The notes under the pieces are model-generated. The model was not told where the DNA came from. It saw nothing but the letters and a program-made list of their open reading frames with translations, and made no database searches. A stretch of 64,000 bases of DNA. Origin: Odiellus spinosus (Eukaryota > Arthropoda > Arachnida > Opiliones > Phalangiidae). Positions within the stretch are counted from its first letter, which is position 1. Every line of letters begins with the position of its first letter. The position numbers and the translations under genes were made by a program. Below are positions 47,245 through 60,521 of this stretch, in pieces. The stretch covers positions 4,185,351 to 4,249,350 of the forward strand of contig OY987234.1 of assembly GCA_963920705.1 (NCBI GenBank), written 5' to 3'.

Positions 47245-50186
47245 CACACACAATCCACCCAAACAAAAAAATCATGGGAAAAATAACAATAATTCATAAA
47301 CTCCTAAAGTTCATGATAGAGGTGGGATTTGAACCCACGCCTCCGAAGAGACTGGTGCCTAAACCCAGCGCCTTAGACCACTCGGCCACTCTACCCACAC
47401 ACAATCGACCCAAACAAAAAAATCATGGGAAAAATAACAATAATTCATGAACTCCTAAAGTTCATGATAGAGGTGGGATTTGAACCCACGCCTCCGAAGA
47501 GACTGGTGCCTAAAACCAGCGCCTTAGACCTCTCGGCCACTCTACCCACACACAATCCACCCAAACAAAAAAATCATGGGAAAAATAAGAATAATTCATA
47601 AACTCCTAAAGTTCATGATAGAGGTGGGATTTGAACCCACGCCTCCGAAGAGACTGGTGCCTAAAACCAGCGCCTTAGACCACTCGGCCACTCTACCCAC
47701 ACACAATGCACCCTAACAAAAAAATCATAGGAAAAATAACAATAATCTTTAAACTCCTAAAGTTCATGATAGAGGTGGGATTTGAACCCACGCCTCCGAA
47801 GAGACTGGTGCCTAAAACCAGCGCCTTAGGCCACTCGGCCACTCTACCCACACACTATACACCCAATCAAAAAAATCATAGGAAAAATAACAATAATCTT
47901 TAAACTCCTAAACTACATGATAGAGGTGCGATTTGAATCCACGCCTCCGAAGAGACTGGTGCCTAAAACCAGCGCCTTAGACCACTCGGCCACTCTACCC
48001 ACACACACAATACAGACAAACAAAAAATCATAGGAGAAATAACAATAATCTTTAAACTCCTAAAGTTCATGATAGAGGTGGGATTTGAAGCCACGCCTCC
48101 AAAGAGACTGGTGCCTAAAACCAGCGCCTTAGACCACTGGGCCACTCTACCCACACACAATCCACCCAAACAAAAAAATCATGGGAAAAATAACAATCAT
48201 TCATAAACTCCTAAAGTTCATGATAGAGGTGGGATTTGAACCCACGCCTCCGAAGAGACTGGTGCCTAAAACCATCGCCTTAGACCACTCGGCCACTCTA
48301 CCCACACACTATTCACCCAATCAAAAAATCATTGGAAAAATAACAATAATCTTTAAACTCCTAAAGGACATGATAGAGGTGGGATTTGAACCCACGCCTT
48401 CGTAGAGACTAGTGCCTTAAACCAGCGCCTTAGACCACTCGGCCACTCTACCCAAACACAATGCACCCAAACAAAAAAATCATAGGAAAAATAACAATAA
48501 TTTTTAAACTCCTAAAGTACATGATAGAGGTGGGATTTAAATCCACGCCTCCGAAGAGACTGGTGCCTAAAACCAGCGCCTTAGACCACTCGGCCACTCT
48601 ACCCACACACACAATACACCCAAACAAAAAAATCATAGGAGAAATAACAATAATCTTTAAACTCCTAAAGTTCATGATAGAGGTGGGATTTGAAGACACG
48701 CCTCCAAAGAGACTGGTGCCTAAAACCAGCACCTTAGACCACTCGGCCACTCTACCCACACACAATCCACCCAAACAAAAAGATCATTGGAAAAATAACA
48801 ATAATTCATAAACTCCTAAAGTTCATGATAGAGGTGGGATTTGAACCCACGCCTCCGAAGAGACTGGTGCCTAAAACCAGCGCCTTAGACCACTCGGCCA
48901 CTCTACCCACACACTATCCACCCAATCAAAAAAATCATTGGAAAAATAACAATAATCTTTAAACTCCTAAAGTACATGATAGAGGTGGGATTTGAACCCA
49001 CGCCTCCGAAGAGACTGGTGCCTAAAACCAGCGCCTTAGACCACACGGCCACTCTACCCACACACAATCCACCCAAACAAAAAAATCATGGGAAAAATAA
49101 CAATAATTCATAAACTCCTAAAGATCATGATAGAGGTGAGATTTGAACCCACGCCTACGAAGAGACTGGTGCCTAAAACCAGAGCCTTAGACCACTCGGC
49201 CACTCTACCCACACACAATCCACCCAATCAAAAAAATCATTGGAAAAATAACAATAATCTTTAAACTCCTAAAGGACATGATAGAGGTGGGATTTGAATC
49301 CACGCCTCCGAAGAGACTGGTGCCTAAAACCAGCGCCTTATACCACTCGGCCACTCTACCCACACACACAATACACCCAAACAAAAAAATCATGGAAAAA
49401 ATAACAATAATTCATAAACTCCTAAAGTTCATGAGAGAGGTGGGATTTGAACCCACGCCTACGAAGAGACTGGTGCCTAAAACCAGCGCCTTAGACCACT
49501 CGGCCACTCTACCCACACACAATGCACCCAAACAAAAAAATCATAGGAGAAATAACAATAATCTTTAAACTCCTAAAGTTCATGATAGAGGTGGGATTTG
49601 AACCCACGCCTCCGAAGAGACTGGTGCCTAAAACCAGCGCCTTAGATCACTCGGCCACTCTACCCACACGCAATCCACCCAAACAAAAAAATCATGGGAA
49701 AAATAACAATAATTCATAAACTCCTTAAGTTTATGATAGAGGTGGGATTTGAACCCACGCCTCCGAAGAGACTGGTGCCTAAAACCAGCGCCTTAGACCA
49801 CTCGGCCACTCTACCCACACACAATGCACCCAAACAAAAAAATCATAGGAGAAATAACAATAATCTTTAAACTCCTAAAGTTCTTGATAGAGGTGGGATT
49901 TGAACCCACGCCTCCGAAGAGACTGATTCCTAAAACCAGCGCCTTAGACCATTCGGCCACTCTACCCACACACTATCCACCCAATCAAAAAAATCATAGG
50001 AAAAAAAACAATAATCTTTAAACTCCTAAAGTTCATGATAGCGGTGGGATTTGAACCCACGCCTCCAAAGAGACTGGTGCCTAAAACCAGCGCCTTAGAC
50101 CACTCGGCCACTCTACCCACACACAAGCCACCCAAACAAAAAAATTATAGGAAAAATAACAATAATCTTTAAACTCCTAAAGTTCA

Positions 50187-50268
50187 TGATAGAGGTGGGG
50201 TTTGAACCCACGCCTCCGAAGAGACTGGTGCCTCAAACCAGTGCCTTAGACCACTCGGCCACTCTACC
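50187..50268 (-). tRNA. tRNA-Leu(GAG)
   Basis: The loop reads TTGAGGC, anticodon GAG (Leu CUC/CUU). Eukaryotes normally use AAG for this box, so GAG is unusual. It is one base from UAG. The anticodon stem is intact, with one further change next to it (CCAGTGCC on the plus strand). Confidence 0.78.
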
Positions 50269-53046
50269 CACACACTATCCACCCAATCAAAAAATCATAG
50301 GAAAAATAACAATAATTTTTAAACTCCTAAAGTACATGATAGAGGTGGGTTTTGAATCCACGCCTCCGAAGAGACTGGTGCCTAAAATCAGCGCCTTAGA
50401 CCACTCGGCCACTCTACCCACACACAATGCACCCAAACAAAAAAATCATAGGAGAAATAACAATAATCTTTAAACTCCTAAAGTTCATGATAGAGGTGGG
50501 ATTTGAACCCACGCCTCCGAAGAGACTGGTGCCTAAAACCAGCGCCTTAGACCACTCGGCCCCTCTACCCACACGATCCACAAAAACAAAAAAATCATAG
50601 GAAAAATAACAATAATCTTTAAACTCCTAAAGTTCGTGATAGAGGTGGGATTTGAACCCACGCCTCCGAAGAGACTGGTGCCTAAAATCAGCGCCTTAGA
50701 CCACTCGGCCACTCTACCCACACACAATCCACCCAAACAAAAAAATCATGGGAAAAATAACAATAATTCATAAAGTCCTAAAGTTCATGATAGAGGTGGG
50801 ATTTGAACTCACGCCTCCGAAGAGACTGGTGCCTAAAACCACCGCCTTAGACCACTCGGCCACTCTACCCACACACTATCCACCCAATCAAAAAAATCAT
50901 TGAAAAAATAACAATAATCTTTAAACTCCTTAAGTACATGATAGAGGTGGGATTTGAACCAACGCCTTCGAAGAGACTGGTGCCTAAAACCAGCGCCTTA
51001 GACCACTCGGCGACTCTACCCACACACAATGCACCCAAACAAAAAAATCATAGGAGAAATAACAATAATCTTTAAACTCCTAAAGTTCATGATAGAGGTG
51101 GCATTTGAACCCACGCCTCCGAAGAGACTGGTGCCTAAAACCAGCGCCTTAGACCACTCGGCCACTCTACCCACACACTATCCACCCAATCAAAAAAATC
51201 ATAGGAAAAAAAACAATAATCTTTAAACTCCTAAAGTTCATGATAGAGGTGGGATTTGAACCCACGCCTCCAAATAGACTGGTGCCTAAAATCAGCGCCT
51301 TAGACCACTCGGCCACTCTACCCACACACAAACCACCCAAACAAAAAAATCATAAGAAAAATAACAAAAATTTTTAAACTCCTTAAGTACATGATAGAGG
51401 TGGGATTTGAATCCACGCATCCGAAGAGACTAGTGCCTAAAACCAGCGCCTTAGACCACTCGGCCACTCTACCCACACACACAATACACCCAAACAAAAA
51501 AATCATAGGAGAAATAACAATAATCTTTAAACTCCTAAAGTTCATGATAGAGGTGGGATTTGAACCCACGCCTCCGAAGAGACTGGTGCCTAAAACCACC
51601 GCCTTAGACCACTCGGCCACTCTACCCACACACTATCCACCCAATCAAAAAAATCATTGAAAAAATAACAATAATCTTTAAACTCCTTAAGTACATGATA
51701 GAGGTGGGATTTGAACCCACGCCTCCGAAGAGACTGGTGTCTAAAACCACCGCCTTAGACCACTCGGCCACTCTACCCACACACTATCCACCCAATCAAA
51801 AAAATCATTGAAAAAATAACAATAATCTTTAAACTCCTTAAGTACATGATAGAGGTGGGATTTGAACCAACGCCTTCGAAGAGACTGGTGCCTAAAACCA
51901 GCGCCTTAGACCACTCGGCGACTCTACCCACACACAATGCACCCAAACAAAAAAATCATAGGAGAAATAACAATAATCTTTAAACTCCTAAAGTTCATGA
52001 TAGAGGTGGCATTTGAACCCACGCCTCCGAAGAGACTGGTGCCTAAAATCAGCGCCTTAGACCACTCGGCCACTCTACCCACACACTATCCACCCAATCA
52101 AAAAAATCATAGGAAAAAAACAATAATCTTTAAACTCCTAAAGTTCATGATAGAGGTGGGATTTGAACCCACGCCTCCAAAGAGACTGGTGCCTAAAATC
52201 AGCGCCTTAGACCACTCGGCCACTCTACCCACACACAAACCACCCAAACAAAAAAATCATAAGAAAAATAACAAAAATTTTTAAACTCCTTAAGTACATG
52301 ATAGAGGTGGGATTTGAATCCACGCATCCGAAGAGACTGGTGCCTAAAACCAGCGCCTTAGACCACTCGGCCACTCTACCCACACGATCCACAAAAACAA
52401 AAAAATCATAGGAAAAATAACAATAACCTTTAAACTCCTTAAGTACATGATAGAGGAGGGATTTGAATCCACGCATCCGAAGAGACTGGTGCCTAAAACC
52501 AGCGCCTTAGACCACTCGGCCACTCTACCCACACGATCCACAAAAACAAAAAAATCATAGGAAAAATAACAATAACCTTTAAACTCCTAAAGTTCATGAT
52601 AGAGGTGGGATTTGAACCCACGCCTCCGAAGAGACAGGTGTCTAAAACCAGCACCTTAGACCACTCGGCCACTCTACCCACACGATCCACAAAAACAAAA
52701 AAATCATAGGAAAAATAACAATAATCTTTAAACTCCTAAAGTTCATGATAGAGGTGGGATTTGAACCCACGCCTCCGAAGAGACTGGTGCCTAAAACCAG
52801 CGCCTTAGACCACTCGGCCACTCTACCCACACGATCCACAAAACAAAAAAATCATAGGAAAAATAACAATAATCTTTAAACTCCTAAAGTACATGATAGA
52901 GGTGGGATTTGAATCCACGCATCCGAAGAGAATGGTGCCTAAAACCAGCGCCTTAGACCACTCGGCCACTCTACCCACACACACAATACACCCAAACAAA
53001 AAAATCATAGGAGAAATAACAATAGTCTTTAAACTCTTAAAGTTTA

Positions 53047-53128
53047 TGATAGAGGTGGGATTTGAACCCACGCCTCCGAAGAGACTGGTGCCTGAAACCA
53101 GCGCCTTAGACCACTCGGCCACTCTACC
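53047..53128 (-). tRNA. tRNA-Leu(CAG)
   Basis: The loop reads TTCAGGC, anticodon CAG (Leu codon CUG). The body is otherwise the main form with all stems intact. One base from UAG at position 34. Confidence 0.82.
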
Positions 53129-54248
53129 CACACGATCCACAAAAACAAAAAAATCATAGGAAAAATAACAATAATCTTTAAACTCCTAAAGTTCATGATA
53201 GAGGTGGGATTTGAACCCACGCCTCCGAAGAGACTGGTGCCTAAAACCAGCGCCTTAGGCCACTCGGCCACTCTACCCACGCGATCCACACAAACAAAAA
53301 AATCATAGGAAAAATAACAATAATCTTTAAACTCCTAAAGTTCATGATAGAGGTGGGATTTGAACCCACGCCTCCGAAGGGACTGGTGCCTAAAACCAGC
53401 GCCTTAGACCACTTGGCCACTCTACCCACACAATCCAAACAAACAAAAAAATCATAGGAAAAATAACAATAATCTTTAAACTCCTAAATTTTATGATAGA
53501 GGTGGGATTTGAAGCCACGCTTCCAAAGAGACTGGTGCCTAAAACCAGCGCCTTAGACCACTCGGCCACTCTACCCACTAACAATTCACCCAAACAAAAA
53601 AATCATGGGAAAAATAAAAATAATCTTTAAACTCCTAAAGTTCATTATAGAGGTGGGATTTGAACCCACGCCTCCGAAGAGACTGGTGCCTTAAACCAGC
53701 GCCTTAGACCACTTGGCCACTCTACCAACACACAGCCAACCCAAACAAAAAAATCATAGGAAAAATAACAATAATCTTTAAACTCCTAAAGTTCATGATG
53801 GAGGTGGGATTTGAACCCACGCCTCCGAAGAGACTGCTGCCTTAAACCAGCGCCTGAGACCACTCGGCCACTCTACCCACACACAATCCACCCAAACAAA
53901 AAAATCATAGGAAAAAAAACAATAATCTTTAAACTCCTAAAGTTCATGATAGAGGTGGGATTTGAAGCCACGCCTCCAAAGAGACTGGTGCCTAAAACCA
54001 GCGCCTTAGACCACTCGGCCACTCTACCCACACACAATCCACCCAAAAAAAAAATCATAGGAAAAATAACAATAATCTTTAAACTCCTAAAGTACATGAC
54101 AGAGGTGTGATTTGAACCCACGCCTTCGAAGAGACTGGTGCCTAAAACCAGCGCCTTAGACCACTCGGCCACTCTACCCACACACACAATACACCCAAAC
54201 AAAAAATCATAGGAGAAATAACAATAATCTTTAAACTCCTAAAGTTCA

Positions 54249-54330
54249 TGATAGAGGTGGGATTTGAAGCCACGCCTCCAAAGAGACTGGTGCATAAAAC
54301 CAGCGCCTTAGACCACTCGGCCACTCTACC
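54249..54330 (-). tRNA. Leu-type tRNA with Ile anticodon UAU, copy 1
   Basis: The loop reads TTTATGC, anticodon UAU (Ile codon AUA), one base from UAG at position 36. It keeps U33, the long variable arm and A73. The plus-strand GAAGCC replaces GAACCC, breaking the innermost T-stem pair and altering the B box, so transcription and folding may be weakened. The variable arm reads CTCCAAAG. Confidence 0.75.
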
Positions 54331-55606
54331 CACACACAATCCACCCAAACAAAAAAATCATGGGAAAAATAACAATAATTCATAAACTTCTAAAGTTCAT
54401 GATAGACGTGGGATTTGAACCCACGCCTCCGAAGAGACTGGTGCCTAAAACCAGCGCCTTAGACTACTCGGCCACTCTACCCACACACTATCCACCCAAT
54501 CAAAAAAATCATTGGAAAAATAACAATAATCTTTAAACTCCTAAAGTACATGATAGAGGTGGGATTTGAACCCACGGCTTCGTAGAGACTGGTGTCTAAA
54601 ACCAGCGCCTTAGACCACTCGGCCACTCTACCCACACACAATGCTCCCAAACAAAAAAATCATAATAGAAATAACAATAATCTTTAAACTCCTAAAGTTC
54701 ATGATAGGGGTGGGATTTGAACCCACGCCTCCGAAGAGACTGGTGCCTAAAACCAGCGCCTTAGACCACTCGGCCACTCTATCCACACACAATGCTCCCA
54801 AACAAAAAAATCATAGGAGAAATAACAATAATCTTTAAACTCCTAAAGTTCATGATAGAGGTGGGATTGGAAGCCACGCCTCCAAAGAAACTGGTGCCTA
54901 AAACCAGCGCCTTAGACCACTCGGCCACTCTACCCACACACTATCCACCCAAACAAAAAAATCATGGGAAAAATAACAATAATCTTTAAACTCCTAAAGT
55001 TCATGATAGAGGTGGGATTTGAACCCACGCCTCCGAAGAGACTGGTGCCTTAAACCAGCGCCTTAGACCACTTGGCCACTCTACCAACACACAGCCTACC
55101 CAAACAAAAAAATCATAGGAAAAATAACAATAATCTTTAAACTCCTAAAGTTCATGATAGATGTGGGATTTGAAACCACGCCTCCGAAGAGACTGGTGCC
55201 TTAAACCAGCGCCTTAGACCACTTGGCCACTATACCAACACAGCCCACCCAAACAAAAAAATCATAGGAAAAATAACAATAATCTTTAAACTCCTAAAGT
55301 TCATGATACAGGTGGGATTTGAACCCACGCCTCCGAAGAGACTGGTGCCTAAAACCAGCGCCTTAGACCACTCGGCCACTCTACCCACACACTATACACC
55401 CAATCAAAAAAATCATAGGAAAAATAACAATAATCTTTAAACTCCTAAAGTACATGATAGAGGTGGGATTTGAATCCACGCCTCCGAAGAGACTGGTGCC
55501 TAAAACCAGCGCCTTAGACCACTCGGGCACTCTACCCACACACACAATACACCCAAACAAAAAATCATAGGAGAAATAACAATAATCTTTAAACTCCTAA
55601 AGTTCA

Positions 55607-55688
55607 TGATAGAGGTGGGATTTGAAGCCACGCCTCCAAAGAGACTGGTGCATAAAACCAGCGCCTTAGACCACTCGGCCACTCTACC
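55607..55688 (-). tRNA. Leu-type tRNA with Ile anticodon UAU, copy 2
   Basis: Same body and spacer background as 54249, including the GAAGCC T-stem change. Confidence 0.75.
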
Positions 55689-57722
55689 CACACACAATCC
55701 ACCCAAACAAAAAAATCATAGGAGAAATAACAATAATCTTTAAACTCCTAAAGTTCATGATAGAGGTGGGATTTGAACCCACGCCTCCGAAGAGACTGGT
55801 GCCTAAAACCAGCGCCTTAGACCACTCGGCCATTCTACCCACACACTATCCACCCAATCAAAAAAATCATAGGAAAAATAACAAGAATCTTTAAACTCCT
55901 AAAGTACATGATAGAGGTGGGATTTGAAACCACGCCTTCGTAGAGACTGGTGCCTAAAACCAGCGCCTTAGACCACTCGGCCACTCTACCCACACACAAT
56001 GCACCCAAACGAAAAAATCATAGTAGAAATAACAATAATCTTTAAACTCCTAAAGTTCATGATAGATGTGGGATTTGAACCCACGCCTCCGAAGAGACTG
56101 GTGCCTAAAACCAGCGCCTTAGACCACTCGGCCACTCTACCCACAACTATCCACCCAATCAAAAAAATCATTGGAAAAATAACAATAATCTTTAAACTCC
56201 TAAAGTACATGATAGAGGTGGGATTTGAAACCACGCCTTCGTAGAGACTGGTGCCTAAAACCAGCGCCTTAGACCACTCGGCCACTCTACCCACACACAA
56301 TGCACCCAAACGAAAAAATCATAGTAGAAATAACAATAATCTTTAAACTCCTAAAGTTCATGACAGGGGTGGGATTTGAACCCACGCCTCCGAAGAGACT
56401 GGTGCCTAAAACCAGCGCCTTAGACTACTCGGCCACTCTACCCACACACAATCCACCCAAACAAAAAAATCATGGGAAAAATAACAATAATTCATAAACT
56501 CCTAAAGTTCATGATAGAGGTGGGATTTGAACCCACGCCTCCGAAGAGACTGGTGCCTAAAACCAGCGCCTTAGACCACTCGGCCACTCTACCCACACAC
56601 AATCAACCCAAACAAAAAAAATCATGGGAAAAATAACAATAATTCATAAACTCCTAAAGTTCATGATAGAGGTGGGATTTGAACCCACGCCTCCGAAGAG
56701 ACTGGTGCCTAAAACCACCGCCTTAGACCACTCGGCCACTCTACCCACACACAATCCACCCAATCAAAAAAATCATTGAAAAAAAAACAATAATCTTTAA
56801 ACTCCTAAAGTACATGATAGAGGTGGGATTTGAACCCACGCCTTCGTAGAGACTGGTGCCTAAAACCAGCGCCTTAGACCACTCGGCCACTCTACCCACA
56901 CACAATGCACCCAAACAAAAAAATCATAGTAGAAATAACAATAATCTTTAAACTCCTAAAGTTCATGATAGGGGTGGGATTTGAACCCACGCCTCCGAAG
57001 AGACTGGTGCCTAAAACCAGCGCCTTAGACCACTCGGCCACTCTACCCACACACAATCCACCCAAACAAAAAAATCATGGGAAAAATAACAATAATTCAT
57101 AAACTTCTAAAGTTCATGATAGAGGTGGGATTTGAACCCACGCCTCCGAAGAGACTGGTGCCTAAAACCAGCGCCTTAGACCACTCGGCCACTCTATCCA
57201 CCCACATTCAACCCAAACAAAAAAAATCATGGGAAAAATAACCATAATTCATAACCTCCTAAAGATCATGATAGAGGTGGGGTTTGAACCCACGCCTCCG
57301 AAGAGACTGGTGCCTAAAACCAGCGCCTTAGACCACTCGGCCACTCTACCCACACACAATCCACCCAATCAAAAAAATCATTGGAAAAATAACAATAATC
57401 TTTAAACTCCTTAAGTACATGATAGAGGTGGGATTTGAATCCACGCCTTCGAAGAGACTAGTGCCTAAAACCAGCGCATTACACCACTCGGCCACTCTAC
57501 CCACACACTATACACCCAAACAAAAAAATCATAGGAGAAATAACAATAATCTTTAAACTCCTAAAGTACATGACAGAGGTGTGATTTGAACCCACGCCTT
57601 CGAAGAGACTGGTGCCTAAAACCAGCGCCTTAGACCACTCGGCCACTCTACCAACACACACAATACACCCTAACAAAAAATCATAGGAGAAATAACAATA
57701 ATCTTTAAACTCCTAAAGTTCA

Positions 57723-57805
57723 TGATAGAGGTGGGATTTGAAGCCACGCCTCCAAAGAGACTGGTGCATAAAACCAGCGCCTTAGACCGCCTCGGCCACT
57801 CTACC
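57723..57805 (-). pseudogene. Leu-type tRNA with Ile anticodon UAU, copy 3, with insertion
   Basis: Same UAU background, but one base is inserted in the A box/D loop (GACCGCCTCGG on the plus strand), giving 83 nt. Likely impaired. Confidence 0.7.
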
Positions 57806-60439
57806 CACACACAATCCACCCAAACAAAAAAATCATGGGAAAAATAACAATAATTCATAAACTTCTAAAGTTCATGATAGATGTGGGATTTGAACCCACG
57901 CCTCCGAAGAGACTGGTGCCTTAAACCAGCGCCTTAGACCACTTGGCCACTCTACCAACACAGCCCACCCAATCAAAAAAATCATTGGAAAAATAACAAT
58001 AATCTTTAAACTCCTAAAGTACATGATAGAGGTGGGATTTGAACCCACGCCTTCGTAGAGACTGGTGCCTAAAACCAGCGCCTTAGACCACTCGGCCACT
58101 CTACCCAAACACAATGCACCCAAACAAAAAAATCATAGTAGAAATATCAATAATCTTTAAACTCCTAAAGTTCATGATAGGGGTGGGATTTGAACCCACG
58201 CCTCCGAAGAGACTGGTGCCTTAAACCAGCGCCTGAGACCACTCGGCCACTCTACCCACACACAATCCACCCAATCAAAAAAATCATAGGAAAAATAACA
58301 ATAATTTTTAAACTCCTAAAGTACATGATAGAGGTGGGATTTAAATCCACGCCTCCGAAGAGACTGGTGCCTAAAACCAGCGCCTTAGACCACTCGGCCA
58401 CTCTACCCACACACACAATACACCCAAAAAAAAAAAATCATAGGAGAAATAACAATAATCTTTAAACTCCTAAAGTTCATGATAGAGGTGGGATTTGAAG
58501 ACACGCCTCCAAAGAGACTGGTGCCTAAAACCAGCACCTTAGACCACTCGGCCACTCTACCCACACACAATCCACCCAAACAAAAAGATCATTGGAAAAA
58601 TAACAATAATTCATAAACTCCTAAAGTTCATGATAGAGGTGGGATTTGAACCCACGCCTCCGAAGAGACTGGTGCCTAAAACCAGCGCCTTAGACCACTC
58701 GGCCACTCTACCCACACACTATCCACCCAATCAAAAAAATCATTGGAAAAATAACAATAATCTTTAAACTCCTAAAGTACATGATAGAGGTGGGATTTGA
58801 ACCCACGGCTTCGTAGAGACTGGTGCCTAAAACCAGCGCCTTAGACCACTCGGCCACTCTACCCACACACAATGCTCCCAAACAAAAAAATCATAATAGA
58901 AATAACAATAATCTTTAAACTCTTAAAGTTCATGATAGGGGTGGGATTTGAACCCACGCCTCCGAAGAGACTGGTGCCTAAAACCAGCGCCTTAGACCAC
59001 TCGGCCACTCTATCCACACACTATCCACCCAAACAAAAAAATCATGGGAAAAATAACAATAATCTTTAAACTCCTAAAATTCATGATAGAGGTGGGATTT
59101 GAACCCACGCCTCCGAAGAGACTGGTGCCTTAAACCAGCGCCTTAGACCACTTGGCCACTCTACCAACACACAGCCTACCCAAACAAAAAAATCATAGGA
59201 AAAATAACAATAATCTTTAAACTCCTAAAGTTCATGATAGATGTGGGATTTGAACCCACGCCTCCGAAGAGACTGGTGCCTTAAACCAGCGCCTTAGACC
59301 ACTTGGCCACTCTACCAACACAGCCCACCCAAACAAAAAAATCATAGGAAAAATAACAATAATCTTTAAACTCCTAAAGTACATGATAGAGGTGGGATTT
59401 GAACCCACGCCTCCGAAGAGACTGGTGCCTAAAACCAGCGCCTTAGACCACTCGGCCACTCTACCCACACACAATGCTCCCAAACAAAAAAATCATAATA
59501 GAAATAACAATAATCTTTAAACTCCTAAAGTTCATGATAGGGGTGGGATTTGAACCCACGCCTCCGAAGAGACTGGTGCCTAAAACCAGTACCTTAGCCC
59601 ACTCGGCCAATCTATCCACACACAATGCCCCCAAACAAAAAAATCATATGAGAAATAACAATAATCTTTAAACTCCTAAAGTTCATGATAGAGGTGGGAT
59701 TTGAAGCCACGCCTCCAAAGAAACTGGTGCCTAAAACCAGCGCCTTAGACCACTCGGCCACTCTACCCACACACTATCCACCCAAACAAAAAAATCATGG
59801 GAAAAATAACAATAATCTTTAAACTCCTAAAGTTCATGATAGAGGTGGGATTTGAACCCACGCCTCCGAAGAGACTGGTGCCTTAAACCAGCGCCTTAGA
59901 CCACTTGGCCACTCTACCAACACACAGCCTACCCAAACAAAAAAATCATAGGAAAAATAACAATAATCTTTAAACTCCTAAAGTTCATGATAGATGTGGG
60001 ATTTGAACCCACGCCTCCGAAGAGACTGGTGCCTTAAACCAGCGCCTTAGACCACTTGGCCACTCTACCAACACAGCCCACCCAAACAAAAAAATTATAG
60101 GAAAAATAACAATAATCTTTAAACTCCTAAAGTTCATGATACAGGTGGGATTTGAACCCACGCCTCCGAAGAGACTGGTGCCTAAAACCAGCGCCTTAGA
60201 CCACTCGGCCACTCTACCCACACACTATACACCCAATCAAAAAAATCATAGGAAAAATAACAATAATCTTTAAACTCCTAAAGTACATGATAGAGGTGGG
60301 ATTTGAATCCACGCCTCCGAAGAGACTGGTGCCTAAAACCAGCGCCTTAGACCACTCGGCCACTCTACCCACACACACAATACACCCAAACAAAAAATCA
60401 TAGGAGAAATAACAATAATCTTTAAACTCCTAAAGTTCA

Positions 60440-60521
60440 TGATAGAGGTGGGATTTGAAGCCACGCCTCCAAAGAGACTGGTGCATAAAACCAGCGCCTT
60501 AGACCACTCGGCCACTCTACC
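60440..60521 (-). tRNA. Leu-type tRNA with Ile anticodon UAU, copy 4
   Basis: Same background as 55607, of which it is the long-range duplicate (offset 4833). Confidence 0.75.

Larger units (their letters stand above)
47314..54481 (-). tRNA. tRNA-Leu cluster, genes 180-227
   Basis: First bases: 47314, 47465, 47616, 47767, 47918, 48070, 48221, 48371, 48522, 48675, 48826, 48977, 49128, 49279, 49432, 49583, 49734, 49885, 50036, 50187, 50337, 50488, 50637, 50788, 50939, 51090, 51241, 51392, 51545, 51696, 51847, 51998, 52148, 52299, 52448, 52597, 52746, 52894, 53047, 53196, 53345, 53494, 53645, 53796, 53947, 54097, 54249, 54400; each 82 nt. Anticodons: AAG at 48371, 53645 and 53796; GAG at 50187; CAG at 53047; UAU at 54249; the rest UAG. 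49885 and 52597 have damaged anticodon stems. Units 50939-51392 and 51847-52299 are related duplicates. Confidence 0.94.
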
